From Vibrio sp. UBA2441 (GTDB taxonomy: Bacteria; Pseudomonadota; Gammaproteobacteria; Enterobacterales; Vibrionaceae): a stretch of DNA of 43,228 nucleotides. Position numbers and translations under genes: made by a program. Position 1 is the first letter of the stretch. The number at the start of each line of letters is the position of its first letter. Location of the stretch: the NCBI GenBank assembly GCA_002342685.1, contig DDQN01000025.1, positions 1 through 43,228 of the forward strand. Reading direction: 5' to 3'. This document shows positions 34,390 through 42,741 of this stretch, piece after piece. Below the pieces are notes generated by a model. It was not told where the DNA came from, did not search any database, and was given only the letters and a program-made list of their open reading frames with translations.

Positions 34390-34905
34390 GTCATTATCTG
34401 GACTACTAAGAACTTCCTAGACGATTGCACCTACCACCTAACTCAGTATAAGCAGAGCCAATATAACATCAAATTAGCTAAAGAAAACATGCGCAAAAAT
34501 ACGGCATCAGCATTACACCAATCAGATAAATTTGACGCGCTAAAACCTCAAGCAAAGCAGTTACAACAAGGTATTCATCATTACTTAGTCGCTTCATAGC
34601 AGGATGTTCTTGGCAAACCGGTAGACAAATTCACCACCAATAACTACCGAGAGATAAAGTTAGAAGCAATAGATAAAATCACAGTGGCAACCGATACATA
34701 CAGTACTTATGAGGAAATCTATGTAATTGATTCAAAAAAGCTGGATGAGATTAAAGATCACCGAGACCTTAAAGGCTTAGGTGGTATCCCAACGAATGCT
34801 GCTGCGCGTGTCGATGCTTTGTCGATATTTGGAGGAACCGCAACCAAACCTGTATCACTTCAGAGGTTAGCACATTCTGCTGTTACATTTTTACAGCGAT
34901 TGTAG
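34390..34905 (+). pseudogene. Decayed ORF with one nonsense codon, family unknown
   Basis: One frame is open from 34390 to 34905 except for a single TAG at 34597-34599. Both sides read like real protein: upstream 'LTQYKQSQYNIKLAKENM' and 'QAKQLQQGIHHYLVAS'; downstream 'DVLGKPVDKFTTNNYREIKL', 'VATDTYSTYEEIYVIDSKKL' and 'GIPTNAAARVDALSIFGG'. There is no start codon with a ribosome site, so it looks like an internal or C-terminal part of a larger lost gene. I do not recognise the family. Confidence 0.5.
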
Positions 34906-34920
34906 ATACCGTCTTTGAAG

Positions 34921-34954
34921 CTCTGAATCCTGCATCTTGAGGTCACTGGGTATA
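34921..34954 (-). repeat. Dispersed repeat, copy 2
   Basis: On the minus strand this reads TATACCCAGTGACCTCAAG, then ATGCAGGATTCAGAG. It is the closest to the consensus (TATACTCAAGTGACCTCAAG + ATGCAGGATTCAGAG). It lies at the edge of the decayed region, partly abutting a hairpin. Confidence 0.6.
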
Positions 34955-34982
34955 TATCGGGAGGTAAACACCTCCCGATATA
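34953..34982. terminator. 13-bp perfect hairpin
   Basis: TATATCGGGAGGT and ACCTCCCGATATA with an AAAC loop form a very stable hairpin. It lies downstream of guaC (minus strand) and immediately after a 17-codon minus-strand frame ending at 34987, which may be the tail of a deleted gene whose terminator this was. Confidence 0.5.
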
Positions 34983-35065
34983 GCTGTTATTTCACAGCAA
35001 CCACAATATTAGCTGCCGTACTCTCTTCCATCAGGTCAATTTAGTATTGAGCCAATAAGTTGAGC

Positions 35066-36109
35066 TTATTCTTGCCCGTAAACATTGTTCTCTTGTTCTT
35101 GAACTCGGATGAAAGTGGTTCGCTTAGTTAACTCTTTGAGTTTTGCGGCTCCAACATAAGTACAAGTTGAACGCACACCACCCAAAATATCAGAAATGGT
35201 TCCGTGTACACTACCACGGTAAGGAATTAAGACGGTTTTGCCTTCCGCTGCACGATACTTAGCAACGCCACCAGAGTGCTTGTCCATCGCTGACTCTGAA
35301 CTCATGCCGTAAAACTTCATGAATTTTTCATCGTTAACATCAATAACTTCACCACCAGACTCTTCGTGTCCTGCAAGCATTCCGCCTAACATGACAAAAT
35401 CAGCGCCGCCACCAAATGCTTTTGAGACATCTCCGGCACATGTACAGCCGCCATCACCCACAATACGTCCACCCAATCCATGAGCTGCATCAGCACATTC
35501 AATGATGGCAGACAATTGCGGATAACCTACCCCAGTTTTCACTCGAGTTGTACAAACAGAACCCGGGCCAATACCTACTTTAACAATATCAGCTCCCGCC
35601 AGAATTAACTCTTCAACCATATCGCCAGTGACGACATTACCTGCAGAGATAACTTTATCAGGGAAGGCTTCACGAACTTGAGTCACATAGTCCACGAGAT
35701 GTTCAGAGTAACCGTTTGCTATATCAATACAAATAAAGATCAGCTCGTTGCTCAATGCCATGATCTCTTTTGTTTTTTGAAAATCATCTTTAGATGTTCC
35801 GCTAGATACCATCACATTATTCAGCGTTTTGGCGTCTGCTGTTTCAACAAACTGCTTCCAATCTTCTACTGAATAATGCTTATGAACCGCAGTCATTACA
35901 TTGTGCTCAGCCAATGCTGCTGCCATTTCAAAGCTGGCAACAGAATCCATATTTGCCGCAATGACTGGCACACCCGACCATTGACGACCGCTATGCTTGA
36001 AGGTAAACTCGCGGGTTAAATTTACTTGAGAACGACTTTTTAGGGTTGATCGCTTTGGGCGAAATAGTACATCTTTAAAACCGAGCTTAAGTTCTTGTTC
36101 GATACGCAT
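35066..36109 (-). CDS. guaC: GMP reductase GuaC
   Basis: A 347-residue NADPH-dependent GMP reductase converting GMP to IMP and ammonia. The start 'MRIEQELKLGFKDVLFRPKR', the active-site loop 'KVGIGPGSVCTTRVKTGVGY' with catalytic Cys186, 'IVGDGGCTCAGDVSKAFGGG', and the flap 'FYGMSSESAMDKHSGGVAKY' are diagnostic. Size matches the E. coli enzyme. There are no CBS domains, which separates it from IMP dehydrogenase. The 5' region holds a strong hairpin at 36220-36251 just downstream of a predicted promoter. Confidence 0.97.
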   Translation of the reverse strand: MRIEQELKLGFKDVLFRPKRSTLKSRSQVNLTREFTFKHSGRQWSGVPVIAANMDSVASFEMAAALAEHNVMTAVHKHYSVEDWKQFVETADAKTLNNVMVSSGTSKDDFQKTKEIMALSNELIFICIDIANGYSEHLVDYVTQVREAFPDKVISAGNVVTGDMVEELILAGADIVKVGIGPGSVCTTRVKTGVGYPQLSAIIECADAAHGLGGRIVGDGGCTCAGDVSKAFGGGADFVMLGGMLAGHEESGGEVIDVNDEKFMKFYGMSSESAMDKHSGGVAKYRAAEGKTVLIPYRGSVHGTISDILGGVRSTCTYVGAAKLKELTKRTTFIRVQEQENNVYGQE

Positions 36110-36219
36110 TGTGTAATTCCTTGATTCATCGATTATGTGTCATCTACATCACTTTTTGAGTCTTCACTTAATGTATTGGTTAAGCTTTTGCAGAAGCTAA
36201 GCCAAATTTCGGACACAAA

Positions 36220-36251
36220 AAAACCGGAGCGTTTGCAGACGCTCCGGTTTT
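36220..36251 (-). terminator. Terminator-like hairpin in the guaC leader
   Basis: A stem of at least 12 bp (AAACCGGAGCGT / ACGCTCCGGTTT) with a TTGCAG loop is followed on the minus strand by a run of seven Ts, a textbook terminator reading towards guaC. It lies about 110 nt upstream of the guaC start codon, between two divergent genes. Confidence 0.6.
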
Positions 36252-36255
36252 CAAC

Positions 36256-36283
36256 ATTATAGGCTGTGATTTATTTCTCGCAA
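36256..36283 (-). promoter_or_regulatory. Predicted promoter facing guaC
   Basis: On the minus strand TTGCGA (36278-36283), a 16-nt spacer and TATAAT (36256-36261) form a good promoter. Its predicted +1 falls at the top of the hairpin at 36220-36251. Confidence 0.45.
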
Positions 36284-36366
36284 GTCTGATAATTTGATTT
36301 TTTTTATGCTACGCTGCTACAGAAATCATATCTGAATCTTGCCGATCACTATATAAGGTGTTTCTT

Positions 36367-36876
36367 ATGGCAGACCCGCATATTGAATCCCCAATGGACT
36401 GGATTGATCATCTAACCGTTATTATTTATCGGCTTGGACTTACACTCGCATTTCCAGTTATCGCGTTATTACCATGGAATCTTGATTTGCCAATTCAAGA
36501 GATGGTTTTTGTTTGCGCAGTAATGTGTGCATCATCACTGCACATCTATTCAAAAATGTTCCGTTTACTTCTTCAGATGGCTACATGGATAGGTCTAATT
36601 TTTGTGGTATTAGGTTTCCCAATGATTGGTTTAGGTGGTGCTTTTATCACTCTGGGTGGTCTCTGTTTTAAAGAGTATTTTTGTTTCAGAATTCCCGGCC
36701 TGCCTCTACAGCCTTTGTTGCTCGCATCGCTTTGGTTTTGTATGTTATTTAACCTTACTACCGAAGCAAAATTCATTGCTGTTGCATCGTCTTTGCTATT
36801 TCTTATGGTCAGTATCGCCAAATGGAGAATGCCGCGCCATTACGATATTGGTGACAAATCTAAGTTTGAGGTGTAG
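36367..36876 (+). CDS. DUF2301-like integral membrane protein
   Basis: A 169-residue protein with five or six hydrophobic helices ('TVIIYRLGLTLAFPVIALLP', 'WIGLIFVVLGFPMIGLGGAF', 'LLLASLWFCMLFNL', 'FIAVASSLLFLMVSIA') and the motif 'ITLGGLCFKEYFCFRIPG'. It matches what I recall of DUF2301 membrane proteins; function is unknown. The ATG at 36367 has AAGGTG about 6 nt upstream. It is divergent from guaC. Confidence 0.75.
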   Translation: MADPHIESPMDWIDHLTVIIYRLGLTLAFPVIALLPWNLDLPIQEMVFVCAVMCASSLHIYSKMFRLLLQMATWIGLIFVVLGFPMIGLGGAFITLGGLCFKEYFCFRIPGLPLQPLLLASLWFCMLFNLTTEAKFIAVASSLLFLMVSIAKWRMPRHYDIGDKSKFEV

Positions 36877-36908
36877 TAGAAATCTAAACCGCATTGCAGC
36901 GACGATTT

Positions 36909-36948
36909 TCGCGCCTAGCCGTATCAGAAACGGATACGATTGGCGCGA
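36909..36948. terminator. Two-part hairpin between convergent genes
   Basis: TCGCGCC (36909-36915) pairs with GGCGCGA (36942-36948), enclosing an inner stem CGTATC/GATACG. It lies between the DUF2301-like gene and the nnr stop. There is no T-tract. Confidence 0.5.
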
Positions 36949-36972
36949 TCAATGACTGGTTAACACACTAGG

Positions 36973-38454
36973 TTAATCAGGATTTATTAGTGTTTTTAGG
37001 TAAGGGAACAAATCGCTTGCCAACATGCCTCGCTGCCCATTGTCAGCAGCAGATAGATCAGCAGCTGTAGAATGCAACCAAACGCCGGCACACGCAGCAT
37101 TTGCCAAAGTTAACCCTTGTCCTAACAAACCAGCGATAATACCAGTAAGTACGTCCCCCATTCCCCCGCTAGACATTCCCGGGTTTCCTGCTTGGCACAC
37201 CCAATATGTATTTCCATCATAGACCAAGGTGCCTGCGCCTTTAAGTACAGCGACTCCGCCATATTTTCGTTGCAAAAGCATCACCGCAGAAAACCGGTCT
37301 TGCTCTACTTCTTGTATGCTTATGTTGAGCAATCTAGCAGCCTCACCCGGATGCGGTGTAATAATGCGTTTGCTATTAAAGTTTGGTGTTTTTGCCAGTA
37401 AATTTAACCCATCTGCATCGAGAACCATTGGGGTATCAACACTACTAGAATATCCTAACAGGGATCTTCCCCAGCTGGAGGTACCAAGCCCGGGGCCTAA
37501 AGCAATGACATCTGCCCAGTGAAGGTGGTCATTAATTTCATTGCTGTTACCTCGCCAGTCATAAACAATAAGCTCTGGACAAGCACTGACTATCGGGGTT
37601 ACGTTTTCCAACTGGGTGACTACACGTGTTAAGCCTGCACCTGTACGTAGACAAGCTTCGGATGCGAGGCGAATAGCACCAAACATGCCGCGATCGCCTC
37701 CCATACATAAAACTCGGCCAAAATCCCCTTTATGACTTACAGGCGAGCGCGGCGATAACCATTTTTCGATATCAGATTGAGCAATTAAACGAGCAGAAGC
37801 GATGTTTTCGTTGTCGAATGGCGCGTTGACACCGAGCCCGTGGAATAAGATTTCTCCAGTATAGTTGCGCGCCCTACCAGTATACAAGCCTTGCTTTCGA
37901 CCAATAAAAGTCACCGTTTTATCCGCATTCACTGCGTGATCGGAAACCGCACCTGTATCCGAATGAAGACCTGAAGGGATATCTACAGACACTATAGGGC
38001 AGCCAGAATCATTCATAATACGTATGAGTGCAGCAGCGTCACCTTTCACGCCTCCACTAAGCCCGGTACCCAGTAATGCATCTATAATCAAATCAACATC
38101 ATCAGGCACTGAGATAGTAGGAGTTTCGATCTGGCCACCAGAACTCAACCAGCGATCTCTCGCTTTCGCGGCATCCCCTTTTAGCCTAGCGGAATCCCCG
38201 CACTGCCACAGAGTGACACCGTAACCGAGCTCTCTCGCCAATCTGGCAACCACATAACCATCACCACCATTATTTCCACCACCACAAATCACTAATACAT
38301 GGCGGCACGTCGGGTAATAATTGCCAATAACCTTAAAAACCGAATGGCCCGCTCGTTCCATAAGTTCATACATCTCTATACCTGATGAATCTGCGGCTTT
38401 TATTTCACCCACCCGAACTTGTTCAGCCAGATACAAATTACATCCTTGTTCCAC
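36973..38454 (-). CDS. nnr: Bifunctional NAD(P)HX epimerase/dehydratase (Nnr, YjeF)
   Basis: A 493-residue metabolite-repair enzyme. The N-terminal epimerase (1 to about 220) has 'VICGGGNNGGDGYVVARL' and 'SVDIPSGLHSDTGAV'. The C-terminal ATP/ADP-dependent dehydratase (about 225-493) has 'HKGDFGRVLCMGGDRGMFGA', 'ALGPGLGTS', 'ITPHPGEAARLL' and 'GNPGMSSGGMGDVLTG'. It repairs hydrated NADH/NADPH. The start is GTG at 38454 with AGGAG about 9 nt upstream. Unusually it follows a PAS protein and a response regulator in one operon (23-bp gap) and is not next to the tsaE or queG genes that often accompany it. Confidence 0.95.
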   Translation of the reverse strand: MEQGCNLYLAEQVRVGEIKAADSSGIEMYELMERAGHSVFKVIGNYYPTCRHVLVICGGGNNGGDGYVVARLARELGYGVTLWQCGDSARLKGDAAKARDRWLSSGGQIETPTISVPDDVDLIIDALLGTGLSGGVKGDAAALIRIMNDSGCPIVSVDIPSGLHSDTGAVSDHAVNADKTVTFIGRKQGLYTGRARNYTGEILFHGLGVNAPFDNENIASARLIAQSDIEKWLSPRSPVSHKGDFGRVLCMGGDRGMFGAIRLASEACLRTGAGLTRVVTQLENVTPIVSACPELIVYDWRGNSNEINDHLHWADVIALGPGLGTSSWGRSLLGYSSSVDTPMVLDADGLNLLAKTPNFNSKRIITPHPGEAARLLNISIQEVEQDRFSAVMLLQRKYGGVAVLKGAGTLVYDGNTYWVCQAGNPGMSSGGMGDVLTGIIAGLLGQGLTLANAACAGVWLHSTAADLSAADNGQRGMLASDLFPYLKTLINPD

Positions 38455-38477
38455 TACGAATTACTCCTAAAATCTAA

Positions 38478-38912
38478 TTAATTTTTATCCATCATCGCTT
38501 CAGCGGTGGCGTCCTGAATAGAAAGAAACAGCGACTTAACTTCCCCCGTCGGTGTTCTCATTGGGTTCAGTGTGACATTCTGATACATAAATTCCGCTTG
38601 CTGGGTAATAGGGCGCACATTCCGGCATTTAAACAAATATGGACGTTGACGCCAGGTAATAAAGCTTCGACAGCCCAATCCATAAACGGGTTTTGTTTTG
38701 ATCATAAACCACTCTTTAGGAATTTCTGGAAAGACTTCAAACAACGACTTTCCAATAACGTCATGCGCTTGCTTTCCACTATGATGCGTCATAAATCCAT
38801 TCCAAACCTGAATATTATGATCGGTATCAATAACCACCAATCCAAGATCAACATTCTGCACCATATCCACCATCCAATGGAACTGTTCAAATTCAGCAGG
38901 TAAACCAATCAT
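38478..38912 (-). CDS. Single PAS-domain protein
   Basis: A 144-residue protein that is essentially one PAS domain: 'VQNVDLGLVVIDTDHNIQVW', 'GKQAHDVIGKSLFEVFPEIP' and 'GEVKSLFLSIQDATAE'. It has no output domain. Its ATG shares one base with the stop of the response-regulator gene (TAATG), so the pair is translationally coupled and probably acts together, possibly as a sensor or adaptor for the regulator. A 'WRQRPYLFKCRNVRPI' segment carries a Cys that could bind a cofactor. Confidence 0.85.
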   Translation of the reverse strand: MIGLPAEFEQFHWMVDMVQNVDLGLVVIDTDHNIQVWNGFMTHHSGKQAHDVIGKSLFEVFPEIPKEWFMIKTKPVYGLGCRSFITWRQRPYLFKCRNVRPITQQAEFMYQNVTLNPMRTPTGEVKSLFLSIQDATAEAMMDKN

Positions 38913-39916
38913 TAGAAATCCTCCATCAGATAAGATAACTTGCTGTCCAACAGCGGAAGAGATTCGTCTACAAACATGAACAATAAATCACAACGAATGC
39001 TCGTTTGATCAATGGCATAACTTACTTCAAAGGTCATGGTTTTAGTAAAGCTGCCTGTTGTTGACTGGATAACAGATTCGATGGGAATATGCTGACCAAG
39101 CAGAACGGGTTGCCCTTGGAAGAAGCGAACTTCTGCTTGTTCTCCTAAGCCATTTAAGAAAGAACCTACCAAAATATTAGACACGTCCATTAGCAGTTCT
39201 AGCTCTTCTAACTGTTCACTATCTGCTGGCACTTTCATTAGCTTCTTAAGGTCGCTGATGCTTGAATCGCTTAAAAGCACCAAGGCTTCACCAGCGATAC
39301 CTTCCCCACTAAACCCTTGGCAGACACCTGACACTTGGTCATTTTTTGCCAGATCCTCAAGAGCCATATGTAACTCGGTAACCTCAAAAATATTCACATT
39401 GGGTAAGGGTAGATGAACAAAAACATCGAAATGGCGCGCCAGAGCATCAGCCGCTCGCCCAATGGAAACGTTCGCGACTTCCATGTATATATCTCTGCGT
39501 TTTAACTCCGGAAGTTCAATAGTATGGGGCGTAGTCAGAAAAGTCGTTTCTGTAGGACTAACTAACGTGCGCAGCACGTCTTTTAAATGCTCTTGATCAA
39601 TAGGTTTTTGAATGAAGGCTTTCGCCCCAAGTGCTTCGACTTTAGATTTAGCTTTTGGTTGTATATCTCCAGACACAACAACAACAGGAACTTGAATGTT
39701 CCGCTTATTTATCTGATCAAGAGTCCCGTAGCCATCCAGCTCAGGCATCGTCAGATCTAAAAACATTAAATTAAATTGGTTTTCATTAAGTTTTTCTAAT
39801 GCATCTACCCCATTGACAGCAAAGGTAATTTCAGCATTAAGAGAGGCTGGAAGTGATCTTGCCATCTGCTTACGAGCCAAAGCAGAATCATCACAAATTA
39901 AAACAGAATAGGCCAT
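38912..39916 (-). CDS. Response regulator with CheC/CheX-like phosphatase domain
   Basis: A 334-residue protein. The receiver domain (1-120) has Asp9/Asp10, phospho-acceptor Asp54 in 'LMFLDLTMPELDG' and Lys104 in 'FIQKPID'. A CheC-like domain follows (about 140-334) with 'LEELELLMDVSNILVGSFLN'. In CheC/CheX phosphatases the helix has E-x-x-N; here it reads D-V-S-N, a conservative change that may still work. No second E-x-x-N is evident. A receiver joined to a CheC-type phosphatase suggests it dephosphorylates CheY-like partners. It is first in the operon with the PAS protein and nnr. Confidence 0.85.
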   Translation of the reverse strand: MAYSVLICDDSALARKQMARSLPASLNAEITFAVNGVDALEKLNENQFNLMFLDLTMPELDGYGTLDQINKRNIQVPVVVVSGDIQPKAKSKVEALGAKAFIQKPIDQEHLKDVLRTLVSPTETTFLTTPHTIELPELKRRDIYMEVANVSIGRAADALARHFDVFVHLPLPNVNIFEVTELHMALEDLAKNDQVSGVCQGFSGEGIAGEALVLLSDSSISDLKKLMKVPADSEQLEELELLMDVSNILVGSFLNGLGEQAEVRFFQGQPVLLGQHIPIESVIQSTTGSFTKTMTFEVSYAIDQTSIRCDLLFMFVDESLPLLDSKLSYLMEDF

Positions 39917-39958
39917 GGTTCACCGCTGGACTCTAAGTCAATTAAGTATTTGTTATAG

Positions 39959-39993
39959 TATACTCAAACTACCCCGAGATGCAGAATTTAGAG
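39959..39993 (+). repeat. Dispersed repeat, copy 3
   Basis: TATACTCAA, a variable stretch, then GAGATGCAGAATTTAGAG. It lies 42 bp upstream of the response-regulator start codon. Confidence 0.6.
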
Positions 39994-40046
39994 TAGTTTC
40001 TGTAGATTGAGTATAAAGCATTGACCCATATAGCCATTAAATCAAA

Positions 40047-40073
40047 AAAACCAGCTCTAAATGAACTGGTTTT
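40047..40073 (-). terminator. Terminator of the 77-aa membrane protein gene
   Basis: AAAACCAG (40047-40054) pairs with CTGGTTTT (40066-40073). The minus strand then runs into seven Ts, about 20 bp after the stop at 40094. Confidence 0.85.
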
Positions 40074-40093
40074 TGTGAAAAGTCATATTGCTG

Positions 40094-40327
40094 TTACGGC
40101 CATAAAGTGAGTACGATGATTCTCAAAATAGCGGCAAATACAATAAGCGCAATACCTAGCTTGTACCATTTAAATTCTGTAATAGACAAAGGAACCCGCT
40201 TATAAAACATGGTTATCACCCCTTTCCAATCATGACTTCGCTTTCCGTATTGGATAATACCCGTCATTACAAAAATGATACCTGAAATCAAGAACAACTT
40301 TTCAATCCAAAACAGACTCGCTTCCAT
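40094..40327 (-). CDS. Small two-helix membrane protein (77 aa)
   Basis: A 77-residue protein with two hydrophobic helices, 'LFLISGIIFVMTGIIQYG' and 'KLGIALIVFAAILRIIVLTL', separated by a basic loop. The ATG at 40327 has AGGGAG 5 nt upstream and a strong terminator follows, so it is well supported as a gene. The family is not recognised. Confidence 0.7.
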   Translation of the reverse strand: MEASLFWIEKLFLISGIIFVMTGIIQYGKRSHDWKGVITMFYKRVPLSITEFKWYKLGIALIVFAAILRIIVLTLWP

Positions 40328-40442
40328 GTGTACTCCCTCACACGATTAGTTCGCTTTATCGTACGAACCAACTCAAGATAATTGCATGTTTAATGGCTAT
40401 AGTTTAGCGTTATTTTGAGCTCAGAGCATTTGGACTATGGTC

Positions 40443-40477
40443 TATACTCAAGTGACCTCAAGGAGTAGGACTAAAAG
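40443..40477 (+). repeat. Dispersed repeat, copy 4
   Basis: TATACTCAAGTGACCTCAAG, then GAGTAGGACTAAAAG. The first 20 bases match the consensus exactly. It lies between two minus-strand membrane-protein genes. Confidence 0.65.
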
Positions 40478-40549
40478 TTTGATCAACGAGTTCAGTTAGA
40501 GAAAGATAACTGACAGGGTATCATTTCCTTTCAAGGTTATCTGACGCAA

Positions 40550-40574
40550 AAAGGCCAGCAAATTGCTGGCCTTT
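40550..40574 (-). terminator. Terminator of the 121-aa membrane protein gene
   Basis: An 11-bp perfect stem AAAGGCCAGCA / TGCTGGCCTTT with an AAT loop, with flanking A/T runs, lies 21 bp after the stop at 40596. Confidence 0.85.
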
Positions 40575-40595
40575 AATATTCTGAATTTTTATTTA

Positions 40596-40961
40596 TTAGA
40601 CTGTGGCTTGCTCTGCTTTCTTCGACAACTTTTCTGTGATGCTATCTCTGTAAGTGAACCATAAGTAAGTCACTACCAAAGAGAAGAACAAATAAGATAA
40701 GGCGAATACGATAGGAGACGTAATTAACGCAGCCTGAACACCAATGACAACACCTGCCACTGTAATACTAATTTTTGAAAAAATACCTAACAGCAGTAAG
40801 ATCAGTGCCAATTCAGGGAATCGAGTGGTTCGGAATGCAAACCAGTAACAGGTTCCTACCGCTAAAGACGCTACAGATAGTCCAAGCATGAACGAATGAA
40901 TGTGATCTGCAGAAATTACGCCAGCAGAAATTGACGTCATCAGTATAAGAAAAAGCTTCAT
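40596..40961 (-). CDS. Four-helix membrane protein, unknown (121 aa)
   Basis: A 121-residue membrane protein with four hydrophobic segments: 'MKLFLILMTSISAGVISADH', 'FMLGLSVASLAVGTCYWFAF', 'LALILLLLGIFSKISITVAG' and 'IVFALSYLFFSLVVTYLWF'. A short basic tail follows. The ATG at 40961 has GAGAGA upstream and the gene ends at a strong terminator. I do not recognise the family. The His residues in the first loop ('ADHIHSF') could bind metal or haem, but this is speculative. Confidence 0.7.
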   Translation of the reverse strand: MKLFLILMTSISAGVISADHIHSFMLGLSVASLAVGTCYWFAFRTTRFPELALILLLLGIFSKISITVAGVVIGVQAALITSPIVFALSYLFFSLVVTYLWFTYRDSITEKLSKKAEQATV

Positions 40962-41277
40962 TATATATCTCTCAAACGGTGTAGAATGAGCATCCTTTCA
41001 AAAGTGCAATCTAATTTTGCATTGCATTTTGCCTGTTTTTTATCTTTTTACAAGACCCAATGCATAATTAAATTAAGAACAAATAATAACCAAAAGGCCA
41101 CTTTACAAACAATTAACAAGGATACCCACTATCCCACTGTATTTATTGAATTATATCCATACCCAGCATTTTATGTTGCGGATATGTTACGGCATTTTTT
41201 TGATACTAATTGTAACCATGTGTGTGTTTTTTGGCCATAAAGCTCAGACTTTTAGCAATTACTGGTTAATAAACGAG

Positions 41278-41302
41278 AAAAGCCAGCATAATGCTGACTT
41301 TT
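41278..41302 (-). terminator. Terminator downstream of the HAD phosphatase gene
   Basis: AAAAG and AGCAT arms pair with ATGCT and CTTTT around a short loop, about 50 bp after the HAD stop at 41351. Confidence 0.55.
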
Positions 41303-41350
41303 CCTTAACTGACTAATAGTTGAACGCGACGACTGACGCATCATCAAAAG

Positions 41351-42016
41351 CTATATATCGAGAATAGTGCTCAACTGTTTAATATTTGAAATTTCTATGA
41401 CATGAGATTCTTTGTATTTATCACCAAATGAACTGGATCTAAGATGCGCCGTGGTTATACCCGCTCTTACGCCTGCTTCCACACCTTTAACACTGTCATC
41501 GACATACAAACATTCATCAGATGAAAAGCCCATATTCATTGCTGCATATCGTAATAAATCGGGTTCAGGTTTCCAGCTATTTGCATCAAAGGCTGAAAAT
41601 ATCTTTCCTTCAAATTCTGTCATCAGGTGCGTTAATTTTAATGAAAACTCTATTTTATTTCTGGGGCTATTAGAGACAACACAATACTGAATTCCCTTGC
41701 TCTTTAACTGCTCTAGCACCTCATGAACACCTTGGATTGGCTTTAACTTCGCTTGAAAAAGAACCTGAGTTTGCTCTCTATACATGGGTTCAAGATCATC
41801 CAGACGCACAGTCAGTCCTAACCGATCTCTGGTTTCTGTCAAAATATCAGCGATTTTTCCACCTTGAAAATGTTTCGCGCAATCTTCATAAGTCACCGTA
41901 GAATCGTACGGCAAAAACACATTGACTAGAGCTTGGCAACACAAGGGTTCGCTGTCGATCAATACACCATCACAATCAAAGATGACGCATTGTACATTAT
42001 CATTATCTTTGCTCAT
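41351..42016 (-). CDS. HAD-IA phosphatase, YieH-like
   Basis: A 221-residue haloacid-dehalogenase phosphatase. Motif I 'VIFDCDGVLIDSEPL' has the nucleophile Asp and the acid/base Asp. Motif II Ser is in 'CVVSNSPRNKI', motif III Lys in 'ANSWKPEPDLLRYAA', and motif IV is 'CLYVDDSVKGVEAG'. The 'SNSPRNK' and 'FSAFDANSWKPEPDL' stretches resemble E. coli YieH, a 6-phosphogluconate phosphatase, so a sugar-phosphate substrate is likely. The ATG at 42016 has GGAG 5 nt upstream; a longer TTG reading from 42058 is not needed. Confidence 0.9.
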   Translation of the reverse strand: MSKDNDNVQCVIFDCDGVLIDSEPLCCQALVNVFLPYDSTVTYEDCAKHFQGGKIADILTETRDRLGLTVRLDDLEPMYREQTQVLFQAKLKPIQGVHEVLEQLKSKGIQYCVVSNSPRNKIEFSLKLTHLMTEFEGKIFSAFDANSWKPEPDLLRYAAMNMGFSSDECLYVDDSVKGVEAGVRAGITTAHLRSSSFGDKYKESHVIEISNIKQLSTILDI

Positions 42017-42231
42017 CTCATCTCCACAACTTGTTATTGCACTCAATATATAAAGCAAACTTGCATACTTATTGTTACAAGAGCTGCTTGTTTATTTATA
42101 TTAAGTCATTGCTTTGTATGAGGTGAGACCTTGCTACAGGAATGATAGTTAGCCCCATAGTAAAAGATAAAACTCTAAGCAGGATCACTTATTACTTGGG
42201 ACTACGCTCAACAATTGAACGTTTTTAAAAC

Positions 42232-42735
42232 TCAAAGAGAGGAGATAAATTCCGTCATCCCGGTTTCTTGATATACTTTTTCTGCCAGCATGCTTTCAAA
42301 CAGCTCTTTGATCTCTGGCTCTGTGCTATTTGTTACTATGTCCGAAATAAGGAAATCACACTTGGAAAGAGTAACCAGAGCACAAATTACAGGAATTCCT
42401 TTTTTGAAACCGACGTAGATTGGGTGTTCTTCATTTAGAATTATCTGAGCGAAAAATTCCAATGCAGACGCCTGCTCCTTCGGCTCAGCCCAATATGATG
42501 ACTGCAACTGAGCGAACATAACGGTAAGCCTATGAAAATCGACTAAATAGAAGTCATCTATTAGGTTTTGGTCAAACGTTTTTACATTAACTGGTTTCAT
42601 TACGTAACAAGCTGACTTTTCTCTCTCCAAATAGAGGTCACGCCCTTGTATGCTTTCAGGTGTTGGGTAGTTCACATCAACCTGGCTAGTTAACCAATGG
42701 TTTTTAAGCTGTATAATTTTTGTTTTCGAATCCAT
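42232..42735 (-). CDS. Hypothetical protein (167 aa), weakly acetyltransferase-like
   Basis: A 167-residue soluble protein. The middle and C-terminal part ('ALEFFAQIILNEEHPIYVGF', 'KKGIPVICALVTLSKCDFLI', 'ELFESMLAEKVYQETGMTEF') has a rhythm reminiscent of GNAT N-acetyltransferase strands, but the acetyl-CoA loop is not visible, so I leave it unassigned. Its ATG at 42735 lies 6 bp after the stop of a frameshifted lipoprotein frame, suggesting an ancestral two-gene operon. Confidence 0.65.
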   Translation of the reverse strand: MDSKTKIIQLKNHWLTSQVDVNYPTPESIQGRDLYLEREKSACYVMKPVNVKTFDQNLIDDFYLVDFHRLTVMFAQLQSSYWAEPKEQASALEFFAQIILNEEHPIYVGFKKGIPVICALVTLSKCDFLISDIVTNSTEPEIKELFESMLAEKVYQETGMTEFISSL

Positions 42736-42741
42736 TAAAGC

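Noticed and set aside
40986..41240. 84-codon plus-strand ORF
   Set aside because: It has no ribosome site and an AT-rich, Cys/Phe-heavy random-looking product; it lies in a spacer divergent from a real gene.
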